From contig JAJFHC010000129.1 in assembly GCA_021775835.1 (NCBI GenBank), positions 1-48,432 of the forward strand: a stretch of DNA of 48,432 nt, read 5' to 3'. This DNA comes from Hyphomicrobiales bacterium. Its GTDB lineage: Bacteria; Pseudomonadota; Alphaproteobacteria; Rhizobiales; JAJFHC01. The notes beneath the pieces were generated by a model that was given only the letters and a program-made list of their open reading frames with translations, searched no databases and was not told the DNA's origin. Position 1 is the first letter of the stretch; each line of letters opens with the position of its first letter. Of this stretch, positions 34,639 through 42,712 are shown piece after piece. Both the position numbers and the translations under genes were made by a program.

Positions 34639-34707
34639 TCCTCGTGCACCGACACGAGGACCTCCTGTGCTGTTATGCGGGAGATGTACGTGTCGGTGCA
34701 CGTACAT
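34639..34707. repeat. Two hairpins with complementary loops (candidate kissing structure)
   Basis: Hairpin 1 (34639-34660): 8-pair stem TCCTCGTG/CACGAGGA with loop CACCGA. Hairpin 2 (34684-34707): 9-pair stem ATGTACGTG/CACGTACAT with loop TCGGTG. The two six-base loops are exact reverse complements. Seen linearly, CGTGCACCGACACG (34643-34656) is repeated inverted at 34689-34702. The element lies in the 378-base spacer (34397-34774) downstream of the DUF1772 gene end (34775, minus). No gene was found in that spacer; a 70-codon frame at 34417-34629 is not supported. Confidence 0.7.
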
Positions 34708-34774
34708 GACAGTCTTTGAATGTAGCGGGCATCCTTGTGTGCTCAGCCAAAAGTACGGTCAAACGAGGAAAGCT

Positions 34775-35287
34775 TCACCTGATGGCGACGCCCGCCCGCG
34801 CCAGCAGTACACAAGCCACAAGCAGAAAGACAGCCGACCCTACTGATGACAGAGCGCGCGCAGTGTTCCAAAATGTCCAGCGTGGCAGATACACATCTCT
34901 CCAGTACGCTGCGGCATCGGGCCCAGTGTGCTCCGTCGCCGCAAGGCGGTTGTTCATGGGCACGTTGAAGACCAGCGTCACGACAAACACGCCCGCGAGA
35001 TAGAGAACGCCGCCGGCGATGACGGCCATTGAGGCTGGCCCTGCGAGGAACATCCAGGCATAACCGACCAGAAACGGCGAGAGCGCCGACATGCTCAGGA
35101 GCAGGGCCATGAACACTGAGGCCATGACATCGCGATTGATGCCCTGCATGACTTCGACTCCGGCTGAGGTCTTGGCGCGCCTAAGCGATCTCATGACGAA
35201 GTCGCTGAACGTCAGGAAGACGCCGGCAACCAGCGCGAAGGCCAGGACGGAAATTTGGCACAGAACCATATACCAAGTCGATGTCAT
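34775..35287 (-). CDS. DUF1772 (anthrone oxygenase-like) membrane protein
   Basis: 170 residues with four membrane helices (ISVLAFALVAGVFLTFSDFVM; SVFMALLLSMSALSPFL; MAVIAGGVLYLAGVFVVTL; SVGSAVFLLVACVLLARAG). The middle has FNVPMNNRLA and AYWRDVYLPRWTFWNTAR, the hallmark N-x-x-M-N-x-x-L and W-x-x-W-N-x-x-R of DUF1772. Some members are called anthrone oxygenases, but most are uncharacterised. It starts 15 bases after the NmrA-like gene and is the second gene of that TetR-linked operon, which often pairs these two families. Confidence 0.85.
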   Translation of the reverse strand: MTSTWYMVLCQISVLAFALVAGVFLTFSDFVMRSLRRAKTSAGVEVMQGINRDVMASVFMALLLSMSALSPFLVGYAWMFLAGPASMAVIAGGVLYLAGVFVVTLVFNVPMNNRLAATEHTGPDAAAYWRDVYLPRWTFWNTARALSSVGSAVFLLVACVLLARAGVAIR

Positions 35288-35302
35288 GTCTGTATCCCTC
35301 CC

Positions 35303-35932
35303 TCAGTAAGACAGGCTTGCCGGCCGACGCAGGTAGGTGTCGTCGGAAAGCTGTTTCAGCATGAAGTCGGCCACATCGGCGTGCGATATCTTCAGGGCCG
35401 AAGGCTTGTCGGCGGCGGTAAATCCATGCCTGTAGGCGCCTGTGTGCCCGCCTTTCGAAAAGTTGCCGGGCCGCACGAGCACCCAATCGAGAGATGAGTT
35501 CCTGACGTGGCCTTCCTGTTCTTCATGGTCGGCAAAAACATGACGCAGGATTAGCGGGAAGATCAGAACTTTGTAATGGAACGGCAGCAGGTCGCGGCTG
35601 TCGCCCGCCCCCAGCCCGGACAAGCAAACCAGTCGCTTCACGCCAGTCTCTTCCATTGCTCGGATTATGGTCCTGGTGCCTCTTGCTCTCAGCTTTTCCT
35701 TGTTTCTGAGCGGCATGCCCAGGGCGCACAACACAGCATCGCGTCCCTGAACGGCGTCTTTCACTGCGTCCGCATCAAGAACGTCGCCTTGCTGTACATG
35801 CAGGTTCGGATGGGATTGCGGGAGCTTTTCCCGGTCACGGGTAAACGCTGCGACCTCGTGGCCGCCGTCGAGGGCCTGCTTCACAAGATGGTGCCCTACG
35901 GCGCCGGTCGATCCGAATATCGTCAGTTTCAT
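35303..35932 (-). CDS. NmrA-like NAD(P)-binding atypical SDR
   Basis: 209 residues. The N-terminal dinucleotide motif is KLTIFGSTGAVGHHLVKQAL (G-x-x-G-x-x-G), followed by HEVAAFTRDREKL and the strand DAVLCALG. LDWVLVRPGNFSKGG in the second half is the usual NmrA/atypical-SDR substrate segment; the classical Y-x-x-x-K is not required here. It acts as an NAD(P)H-linked oxidoreductase or redox sensor. The ATG at 35930-35932 is chosen as AAAGGA is seven bases before it. It is the first gene of a two-gene operon, divergent from a TetR gene and preceded by its operator repeats. Confidence 0.86.
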   Translation of the reverse strand: MKLTIFGSTGAVGHHLVKQALDGGHEVAAFTRDREKLPQSHPNLHVQQGDVLDADAVKDAVQGRDAVLCALGMPLRNKEKLRARGTRTIIRAMEETGVKRLVCLSGLGAGDSRDLLPFHYKVLIFPLILRHVFADHEEQEGHVRNSSLDWVLVRPGNFSKGGHTGAYRHGFTAADKPSALKISHADVADFMLKQLSDDTYLRRPASLSY

Positions 35933-35955
35933 TGTCATGTCCTTTGTGAGATCAC

Positions 35956-36011
35956 TTGACACAGTGTCAATTGACATCGTGTCAAGTATGCATTACTAGA
36001 CACCATGTCAA
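35956..36011. promoter_or_regulatory. Three tandem TetR operators
   Basis: Three 15-base near-palindromes share the form TTGACAC-N-GTGTCAA: a perfect one at 35956-35970 (TTGACACAGTGTCAA), a direct neighbour at 35971-35985 (TTGACATCGTGTCAA), and a third at 35997-36011 (TAGACACCATGTCAA) that contains the ATG (36005-36007) of the tetR gene. They fill the space between the divergent genes. The repressor should shut off both the NmrA-DUF1772 operon and its own gene, the latter even at the start codon. Confidence 0.85.
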
Positions 36012-36592
36012 GTGGAAATCCGGAAACCCGGAAACGCATTCTGAAATCTGCACTGAAGCTGCTCGAAGCGAGCCAGGGCAACGATGTGCGCATGACCGAC
36101 ATCGCCAAACAGGCGGGCGTTACCCGGCAGGCGCTCTATCTGCATTTTGCCACCCGGGCCGACTTGCTGATTGCCGTGACCCATTATCTTGACGACCTCA
36201 AGGGCAGCGAAGAGCGACTGGTGGCGAGCCGTACGGCGTCCAGCGGGACTGAACGTCTCGATGCCTTCATCGAGGCCTGGGGCAGCTACATTCCGGAAAT
36301 CTACGCCATTGCGAAGGCGCTTCTGGCCATGAGAGACACTGACGAGGCGGCCGCTGCTGCCTGGGACGAACGGATGCAAGACATGCGAGAGGGCTGTGCC
36401 GCCGCCATCGACGCACTGGACGATGACGACACTCTGTCTTCCGACTTTTCCCCGGACCAGGCGACTGACATTCTGTGGACGATGCTGTCCGTGCGCAACT
36501 GGGAACACCTGACCATCGACTGCGGCTGGCCGCAGGAAAGGTATATCGGGAACCTGAAGGCGATGGCCCGGAAAGTGTTTGTGAAGGGGTAG
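36005..36592 (+). CDS. TetR family transcriptional repressor
   Basis: 195 residues. The DNA-binding helix-turn-helix is at about 25-60: RMTDIAKQAGVTRQALYLHFATRADLL, a textbook TetR N-terminus; the remaining helical domain (WGSYIPEIYAIAKALL...) binds an unknown inducer. The gene is divergent from the NmrA-like/DUF1772 operon and its own start codon lies inside the third operator copy, so it is most likely autoregulated. No Shine-Dalgarno is visible because the upstream bases are operator. The exonuclease gene follows 40 bases after its stop, so read-through is possible. Confidence 0.93.
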   Translation: MSSGNPETRKRILKSALKLLEASQGNDVRMTDIAKQAGVTRQALYLHFATRADLLIAVTHYLDDLKGSEERLVASRTASSGTERLDAFIEAWGSYIPEIYAIAKALLAMRDTDEAAAAAWDERMQDMREGCAAAIDALDDDDTLSSDFSPDQATDILWTMLSVRNWEHLTIDCGWPQERYIGNLKAMARKVFVKG

Positions 36593-36632
36593 GCTTGACC
36601 TTGCTCATCGATGCGTCACATTCGATATCACC

Positions 36633-37652
36633 ATGACAGTCCCCTACCATCCCGAAACCTGGCTCAAGGTGACGCCCTCCGGTCTTTATTGCGAACCCGG
36701 CGGTTTCTACATCGATCCCCACCGCAGCGTCGATCGTGCCGTCGTCACCCATGGCCATGCCGACCATGCCAGGCCGGGCAACCGGCATGTCCTGGCGACG
36801 CCGGACACCCTGCGCATCATGCAGGTACGTTATGGAGAAAAGGCAGGCGAGACCCTGCAGCCGCTCAGATATGGCGAAGCGCTCGACATCAACGGCGTCG
36901 GCGTCCGGCTGGTGCCTGCCGGGCATGTGCTTGGGTCGGCCCAGGTCGTGCTCGACTGGCACGGCGTCCGGGTGGTTGCCTCAGGGGACTACAAGCGCGC
37001 GCCGGACCCGACCTGTGCATCCTTCGAAGTGGTGCCCTGCGATGTTTTCATCACCGAGGCCACGTTCGGGCTACCGGTCTTTCGCCATGAAGCCGCGAGC
37101 GTGGAAATTGCCAGGCTTCTGACATCGCTCACCCTGTTTCCCGAACGAACCCACCTGATCGGCGCCTATGGGCTGGGGAAATGCCAGCGCCTGATCGCCG
37201 AGCTGCGGTGTGGCGGATATGACAAGCCGATCTGGCTGCACGGCGCATTGATGAACCTCTGCGCCCTTTACGAGGAATGCGGTGTCGCTCTCGGCCCGTT
37301 GCGTTCTGTCGCCGATGCCGGCGATCAGAATCTTGCCGGTGAAATCGTCCTGGCGCCGCCGTCGGCGCTTGCCGACCGATGGTCACGGCGGCTGGTCGAT
37401 CCGGTGACCGTCCTGGCGTCAGGATGGATGCGGGTGCGCGGGCGGGCGCGTCAGCGCGGTGTCGAACTGCCGCTCGTCATTTCCGATCATGCCGACTGGG
37501 ATGAACTCCTGGCCACAATCGACGAGGTCGAGGCAAAAGAAATCTGGGTGACCCACGGGCGCGAAGATGCCCTGGTCCATTACCTTGGCACCCGGGGGCT
37601 GCGCGGCCGGGCACTGGCCCTGATCGGGCGCGAGGAAGAGGCCGAAACATGA
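36633..37652 (+). CDS. Ligase-associated MBL-fold DNA exonuclease
   Basis: 339 residues. The metallo-beta-lactamase site is VTHGHADHARPG (H-x-H-x-D-H) near residue 37; further ligands are in VPAGHVLGSAQV, SGDYKRAPDP and the C-terminal VTHGRED. This is the bacterial ligase-associated DNA exonuclease, a beta-CASP-like relative of Pso2/Artemis and of mRNA 3'-processing factors. It belongs to a repair set with ATP-dependent ligase, a metallophosphoesterase and an Lhr helicase. Here only the ligase gene follows, overlapping its stop by four bases (ATGA), so the two are coupled. Confidence 0.9.
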   Translation: MTVPYHPETWLKVTPSGLYCEPGGFYIDPHRSVDRAVVTHGHADHARPGNRHVLATPDTLRIMQVRYGEKAGETLQPLRYGEALDINGVGVRLVPAGHVLGSAQVVLDWHGVRVVASGDYKRAPDPTCASFEVVPCDVFITEATFGLPVFRHEAASVEIARLLTSLTLFPERTHLIGAYGLGKCQRLIAELRCGGYDKPIWLHGALMNLCALYEECGVALGPLRSVADAGDQNLAGEIVLAPPSALADRWSRRLVDPVTVLASGWMRVRGRARQRGVELPLVISDHADWDELLATIDEVEAKEIWVTHGREDALVHYLGTRGLRGRALALIGREEEAET

Positions 37653-39244
37653 ACCGGTTCGGCGAAGTGCTCGACCGGCTTGTCTTCATGCCGTCGCGCA
37701 ATGGCAAGCTTGCGCTGATCGTCGACTATCTTCGGTCAGCGCCCGATCCCGACCGTGGCTACATGATTGCCGCCCTGTGTGGCGACTTAAAGTTTCCCGC
37801 CGTCAAACGATCGGTGGTCGGCGAACTGGTGGCCTTGCGGGTGGATCCGGAGCTTTACCGACTGTCGCGGAACTTTGTCGGCGACACGGCGGAAACGGCG
37901 GCCCTGATCTGGCCATCCGGAGAAGCCTCAGCCGATGCGCCAGGTCTGGCCGACGTGGTGACGGCACTCCTCACTGCAAAACGCCCCGATGCCCTGGGTC
38001 TGCTTGAGACCTGGATGGACCGGATGGATGCCAAGCAACGATGGGCGCTTCTCAAGCTGGTCACCGGGGGTTTGAGGATCGGGGTATCCGCCAGGCTTGC
38101 CAAGCAGGCCCTGGCCCAGTTCGGTTCGGTTGACGTCGCCGACATCGAGCAACTCTGGCACGGGCTTGAGTCCCCCTACGAGCCCCTGTTCGCCTGGCTT
38201 GAAGGAAGCGCACCCCGCCCGGAAATCGACCTGCGGCTGACGTTTCACCCGCTGATGCTGGCAAACCCGATCGGAGACGCCGAAATCGGCAGGATCGATC
38301 CGGCGCTTCATGCGGCGGAATGGAAATGGGACGGCATCCGCGTGCAGGTGACCGCGAGCGAAGGCAGCGTCCGGCTTTATTCGCGCACCGGGGACGATAT
38401 CTCGGCCGCCTTCCCCGAACTGGTCGATCATTTCAGGTTCGATGCCGTCCTCGATGGCGAACTGCTGGTGATGCGCAATGGAGTCATCGCCCCGTTCAAC
38501 GACCTGCAGCAGCGCCTCAACCGGAAATCCGTGAGCGCTGCCATGATCCGCAAACATCCAGCCCACGTGCGGTTCTATGACATCCTGTTCGAAAACGGCG
38601 AGGACTTGCGGCCCCTGACCCTCGACCAGCGCAGGGTGCGCCTCGAGGCTTGGCACGAGACAACGCAAACGGCCCACGGCGACCTGTCCGAAATCGTGAC
38701 CTTTGCCCACGTCGACGATCTGGCGCGGCTTCGTGATGAGGCGCGGGCGCGCAACATTGAGGGGCTGATGATCAAGCGGCGCGACAGTCCCTACATCGCG
38801 GGCCGGCCGAAAGGGCCCTGGTTCAAATGGAAACGCGATCCTCTGTCGGTCGATACGGTGCTGATGTATGCGCAAAGGGGCAGCGGCAAACGGTCGTCCT
38901 TCTACTCCGACTATACTTTCGGCACCTGGCGGCGACACGAAGACGGGCACGATGAACTGGTTCCCGTAGGCAAAGCCTATTCCGGTTTCACCGACGACGA
39001 ACTGATGCAGATCGACAAGTGGGTCAGAAACCACACGGTCAACCGGTTCGGCCCGGTCCGGGAGGTCGAGACCGGTCTCGTCCTGGAGGTCGTGTTTGAC
39101 GCCGTACACCGGTCGAAACGGCACAAATCGGGCGTTGCCATGCGATTCCCTCGTATCCGGCGCATCAGATGGGACAAACCGGTCGCGGAAGCCGATCGCC
39201 TCGAAACGCTGCTGGGGATGCTGGAAGAAGGGCACACGCCATGA
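37649..39244 (+). CDS. ATP-dependent DNA ligase (LigB/LigC-like, Lhr-cluster type)
   Basis: 531 residues. An N-terminal helical DNA-binding domain spans about 1-190. The adenylation domain has the nucleophile Lys motif EWKWDGIRVQV (K-W-D-G), the motif III FDAVLDGELLVM, motif IV IEGLMIKRRDSPY and motif V WFKWKRD; the OB domain closes with HRSKRHKSGVAMRFPRIRRIR. It seals DNA nicks with ATP and works with the upstream exonuclease in repair of damaged DNA, as shown for Pseudomonas putida clusters of the same type. The metallophosphoesterase and Lhr genes expected next to it are not in the window. The next gene (Bmt) is unrelated. Confidence 0.92.
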   Translation: MNRFGEVLDRLVFMPSRNGKLALIVDYLRSAPDPDRGYMIAALCGDLKFPAVKRSVVGELVALRVDPELYRLSRNFVGDTAETAALIWPSGEASADAPGLADVVTALLTAKRPDALGLLETWMDRMDAKQRWALLKLVTGGLRIGVSARLAKQALAQFGSVDVADIEQLWHGLESPYEPLFAWLEGSAPRPEIDLRLTFHPLMLANPIGDAEIGRIDPALHAAEWKWDGIRVQVTASEGSVRLYSRTGDDISAAFPELVDHFRFDAVLDGELLVMRNGVIAPFNDLQQRLNRKSVSAAMIRKHPAHVRFYDILFENGEDLRPLTLDQRRVRLEAWHETTQTAHGDLSEIVTFAHVDDLARLRDEARARNIEGLMIKRRDSPYIAGRPKGPWFKWKRDPLSVDTVLMYAQRGSGKRSSFYSDYTFGTWRRHEDGHDELVPVGKAYSGFTDDELMQIDKWVRNHTVNRFGPVREVETGLVLEVVFDAVHRSKRHKSGVAMRFPRIRRIRWDKPVAEADRLETLLGMLEEGHTP

Positions 39245-39360
39245 TTATCCAGTTTTATGGTTACAGTAATTTTGTCGATTAGAAGATTGCACATGGCCAC
39301 CCGTTGATCTATTCAAGGACCCCGTTTCCAGAGTTTCAATGATTTCGAGTGTTTCGACCC

Positions 39361-40392
39361 ATGACCTCTATCCTTACCAAACGCCTGGCTGAAAAAGGCT
39401 GGCTTCTCGCAGACGGCGCTACAGGCACCAATCTGTTCGCCCGCGGGTTGCAGCATGGCGATGCGCCGGAAATCTGGAATCTCGAGGAGCCCGCAAAGGT
39501 TCGCGATCACTACCGGTCGTTCATCGACGCAGGGTCCGACATCGTCCTGACCAACACATTCGGCGGCACGGCCAACCGTCTCAAGCTTCATGGCGCGGAC
39601 GACCGGGTCCATGAAATCAACAAGGCGGCAGCCTCGCTCCTGAAGTCCGAGATTGAAGATTCGGGCAAGGCTGTCATCTGCGGCGGTTCTGTCGGACCGA
39701 CCGGCGATCTGTTCGAGCCGATCGGCCCGCTGACAATCGATGACGGCGTTGTCTCTTTTTCCAATCAGATCCAGGGGCTCAAGGACGGTGGCGCCGATGT
39801 GGTCTGGATCGAAACCATGTCCTCTGAGGATGAAGTCAAAGCCGCTCTGATCGCCTCGGAGAATGTCGGACTGCCGGCGGTGTGTACCCTGTCGTTCGAC
39901 ACCAACGGGCGCACCATGATGGGCATCAGCCCGGAAAACTTTGTCGCCATGATTCACGATGCCGACATCAAACCCGTGGCCTTTGGCGGCAATTGCGGCA
40001 CCGGTGCACCGGACCTGCTGGCAGGCCTGCTCAGCATGCGCGGTCAGCTTGACGATGGCGACATTCTGGTTACCAAGGCCAATTGCGGTATCCCGGAATT
40101 CCGCGACGGTGAGATCTGTTACTCGGGCACAGAAGAATTGATGGCCCAGTACGCCGTGCTCGCCAGAGATGCCGGCGCCCGTATCATCGGTGGATGCTGC
40201 GGCACGACACCCGATCACGTCCGCGCCATGAAGACCGCCCTTGAAACAACCCCGCCAGGCGAGCCGCCGACGATCCACGATGTGGTGGAACGTCTCGGGC
40301 TGCTGACCGGTTCGACAAAGTCTCTGCTCGACGGCAGCGCGCCTGCAGAAAGCACGCGGCGGCGCGGCGGCAGACGGCGGTCAGCCGCCTGA
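39361..40392 (+). CDS. bmt: Betaine-homocysteine S-methyltransferase (Bmt)
   Basis: 343 residues. Homocysteine-binding TIM barrel with LLADGATGTNLFARGL at the N-terminus, TNTFGGTANRLKLHG, and the zinc ligands in FGGNCGTG and IIGGCCGTTPDH. Length and the N-terminal words fit the rhizobial Bmt type, which moves a methyl group from glycine betaine to homocysteine to make methionine and dimethylglycine. The ATG at 39361 is preferred to a GTG 12 bases upstream, since homology starts at TKRLAEKGW. The C-terminus is Arg-rich (RRRGGRRR). It converges on fosX with seven bases between. Confidence 0.87.
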   Translation: MTSILTKRLAEKGWLLADGATGTNLFARGLQHGDAPEIWNLEEPAKVRDHYRSFIDAGSDIVLTNTFGGTANRLKLHGADDRVHEINKAAASLLKSEIEDSGKAVICGGSVGPTGDLFEPIGPLTIDDGVVSFSNQIQGLKDGGADVVWIETMSSEDEVKAALIASENVGLPAVCTLSFDTNGRTMMGISPENFVAMIHDADIKPVAFGGNCGTGAPDLLAGLLSMRGQLDDGDILVTKANCGIPEFRDGEICYSGTEELMAQYAVLARDAGARIIGGCCGTTPDHVRAMKTALETTPPGEPPTIHDVVERLGLLTGSTKSLLDGSAPAESTRRRGGRRRSAA

Positions 40393-40399
40393 TATCCAG

Positions 40400-40813
40400 T
40401 CAGTTTTTTGAGGTGTCCTGATATCTGGCCAACCGCTGTTCCAGCGTCCCGGAATGCAGCTCGAACAGATGATTGTCGTGGTCGTGAAAGTATAGCGACC
40501 GCCCCTCTCCTTCCACCCGCGGCCGGGGCGGCCTGATGTCCACGCCTTGCGCCCTGATGCGGTCCTCGTAGGCGTCGAGAGCGGCATCATCGACCTTGAA
40601 GGCCACGTGATTGTACGAGCGTTGCGCAAGGGGGTCGCCTTCCATGATTGCGATCCATGTACTGCCGATCACGAAAAACTTTTCGCGCGAGATCGAATAG
40701 GTGTCGTCGCCGCTTGCGTATACTTCCCGGGCATCGAAAACGCCCACCAGAAAGTCGGTCATGCGCTCCAAGTCGGAGACCACGAACGTAATGTGGCTGA
40801 TCCCTTCGATCAT
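40400..40813 (-). CDS. fosX: FosX fosfomycin epoxide hydrolase
   Basis: 137 residues, a single VOC module. Word-for-word similarity to FosX of Mesorhizobium and Listeria: SHITFVV, FDAREVYASGD, SREKFF, SYNHVAF, PPRPRVEGEGRS and FELHSGTLEQRL. The Mn ligands His7, His69 and Glu118 and the hydrating base Glu44 (in SREKFF), which separates FosX from FosA/FosB thiol transferases, are all present. It opens the epoxide of fosfomycin with water. The ATG at 40811-40813 follows AAGGCAAGG; the longer frame to 40984 lies within the structured spacer. Mesorhizobial FosX has low native activity, so a different natural substrate remains possible. Confidence 0.9.
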   Translation of the reverse strand: MIEGISHITFVVSDLERMTDFLVGVFDAREVYASGDDTYSISREKFFVIGSTWIAIMEGDPLAQRSYNHVAFKVDDAALDAYEDRIRAQGVDIRPPRPRVEGEGRSLYFHDHDNHLFELHSGTLEQRLARYQDTSKN

Positions 40814-40923
40814 TGAGCCTTGCCTTTCCGTGGAGTCTGTATCATCACGCCGGACGCCGCCAACTTGATCACCGCGGCGGCATGACTTATTCTGCCCCCA
40901 TGCGATAGCACCTCCCACATCGG

Positions 40924-41179
40924 GTGCCAAGATTTGGCCACCCCCTTCAAAGGCCCTACGGGCCTGGCGTTGGCACGTGCACATCTACCGACATTTCATG
41001 TGACCGGATCGCGCTTTGCTTGTTCAAAACGCCCGTTTCCCGTGCGCGACGCGGCACGCTCGTGCTGCTTCGCAGACACGGGACCGTCCCACACGCAAGC
41101 GCCTGCGTTCGGAACGGTCCGGACCAAATCCGGGAAACGAGGTTTAGTGACAGCAGGCAGGGTTCGAGGTCGACTAAAC
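40924..41179. other. Structured region: nested strong hairpins upstream of the amidase gene
   Basis: Within the 394-base gap between fosX and the amidase gene several strong stems occur. GTGCCAA (40924-40930) pairs with TTGGCAC (40970-40976) around hairpin AGGCCC-TAC-GGGCCT (40951-40965). CCCGTG (41039-41044) pairs with CACGGG (41077-41082), enclosing GCGA/TCGC and GCGGCAC/GTGCTGC with loop GCTC. GGACCGT (41081-41087) pairs with ACGGTCC (41114-41120) around ACGCA/TGCGT. GTTTAGT (41142-41148) pairs with ACTAAAC (41173-41179). CGTTTCCCG (41034-41042) is inverted at 41131-41139 and would compete with the second stem. The last stem ends 28 bases before the amidase ATG. A leader RNA, a small RNA or a palindromic repeat could explain it. 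Confidence 0.55.
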
Positions 41180-41207
41180 GCAATAGGCTTTATGAGGATT
41201 CACGACA

Positions 41208-42629
41208 ATGACACTTCCCCTTTACCAATGGAGTGCTGCGGATATGGCTGCGGCGATCCGTGACAAGAGAGTCTCCAGTCAGGAGGTGGTGCAGGCCCAT
41301 CTCAACCGTATTGCCGAGGTCAATGAGGCGGTCAACGCCGTAACGGTGGTCATGGGAGAGCAGGCCCTGCGGGATGCCCTAGAAGCTGACCGGCAGGTAG
41401 CACGGGGCGACAGCGTGGGACCGCTCCACGGTGTTCCCATAACGCTGAAGGAAAACTTCGACGTGGTCGGTACCGCGACGACGATGGGTGTGGTTGGCTT
41501 GCGCGACACGTTTCCGGAAGCCGACGCGCCGGTGGTGGCGCACCTGAAGCGCGCCGGCGCGATTCCCATCGGCCGGACTAATCTGCCGGACTATGGCGCG
41601 CGGTGGCATACCGACAACGACCTCAGGGGCGCCACGCTCAACCCCTGGGATCCGTCCCGGACGCCCGGCGGTTCAAGCGGTGGCGAGGCTGTGGCGATTG
41701 CCACCGGCATGTCTCCGCTCGGGGTCGGCAACGACATGGGCGGCTCCCTGCGCCACCCGGCACAATGTTGCGGGATAGCGGCCCTGAAACCGTCGCTGGG
41801 CAGGATTTCCCAAACCGCTACGTCGATATTTACCGAACCGCCGCTTTTCTACAGCCAGATGGCGGCGGTCAATGGACCGATGGCGCGGCATGTGGGAGAC
41901 CTCCGGCTTGCCTTGCAGGTCATGAGCCAGGCCGATCCCGGCGATCCGTTGTGGATACCTGCCCTCGATCCAAGCGCGGACATGGCCTTTCCCATCAGGA
42001 TTGCCCTGACCACAAATCCGGCTGGGCACGGGGTCGACCGTGACGTTGAACACGCGGTTCACAAGGCCGCCAATGTACTGGCCGATGCGGGCTACGTGAT
42101 CGAAGAGATCGATCCGCCATCGGTCGAGGAATCCGGTCTGGTGCTGGAGCGGATCGCAAATACGGAATTTGTGAGCTACCTGCCGGCAATGCTGGAGGGC
42201 ATGTCCAGCGACAACGGCACCATTCTCAAGCGGATCATCGATGATTTCGAACCGGACCTTGCAACCTACATGACAGCAATTGGCGACCGTCACCGAATAG
42301 CCAGGGCGTGGTCACTGTTCATGGCCAAGTTTCCACTGGTGCTGGGGCCGATATCTACCATGCAGCCGTTTCACGTTGGCTACGACCTTGAAGGCCCGGA
42401 TGAGCTCTATCGGTTCGTGCGCTCGATCCGGCTGACCGAGGTCTGTAATCTGCTCGGGCTACCGAGCGTGGCTGTGCCCGTTCAAATAACCAACGGCCTG
42501 CCCCAGACGGTCCAATTGATTGGACCGAGGTTTCACGAAGAACTCTGTCTGTCTGCTGCAGAAGCCATCGAGCAGCATCGGAAGGCTCTCACACCGATTG
42601 ACCCTTTAGGTGGACCTGACTCTCGGTGA
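41208..42629 (+). CDS. Amidase (amidase signature family)
   Basis: 473 residues. The amidase signature triad is visible: Lys in ITLKENFDVVG (near residue 79), the cis-Ser in PGGSSGGEAVAIATG (near 155) and the nucleophilic Ser in GNDMGGSLRHPAQCCG (near 180). The remaining sequence is typical of cytosolic amidases that hydrolyse short aliphatic or aromatic amides; the substrate is not known, and GatA is excluded by the lack of a GatB/C neighbour. GAGGA at 41194-41198 precedes the ATG at 41208. The leader upstream is rich in stem-loops, which may control expression. Confidence 0.92.
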   Translation: MTLPLYQWSAADMAAAIRDKRVSSQEVVQAHLNRIAEVNEAVNAVTVVMGEQALRDALEADRQVARGDSVGPLHGVPITLKENFDVVGTATTMGVVGLRDTFPEADAPVVAHLKRAGAIPIGRTNLPDYGARWHTDNDLRGATLNPWDPSRTPGGSSGGEAVAIATGMSPLGVGNDMGGSLRHPAQCCGIAALKPSLGRISQTATSIFTEPPLFYSQMAAVNGPMARHVGDLRLALQVMSQADPGDPLWIPALDPSADMAFPIRIALTTNPAGHGVDRDVEHAVHKAANVLADAGYVIEEIDPPSVEESGLVLERIANTEFVSYLPAMLEGMSSDNGTILKRIIDDFEPDLATYMTAIGDRHRIARAWSLFMAKFPLVLGPISTMQPFHVGYDLEGPDELYRFVRSIRLTEVCNLLGLPSVAVPVQITNGLPQTVQLIGPRFHEELCLSAAEAIEQHRKALTPIDPLGGPDSR

Positions 42630-42712
42630 CTGACGGTTGAACTGGAGTCTGGTTGTCGTCATCGCCCAACTGTGAGTTGCCGGTGTCCGCCCAACTGTGT
42701 TTGATGCGTGCC

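Noticed and set aside
41142..41179. Possible tRNA-like element (contains GGTTCGA, like a T-loop)
   Set aside because: The flanking bases do not give an acceptor stem or D/anticodon arms; the simple stem-loop reading fits better.
40924..41179. Integron attC site
   Set aside because: The terminal inverted bases do not match the GTTRRRY/RYYYAAC core and no integrase or cassette array is present.
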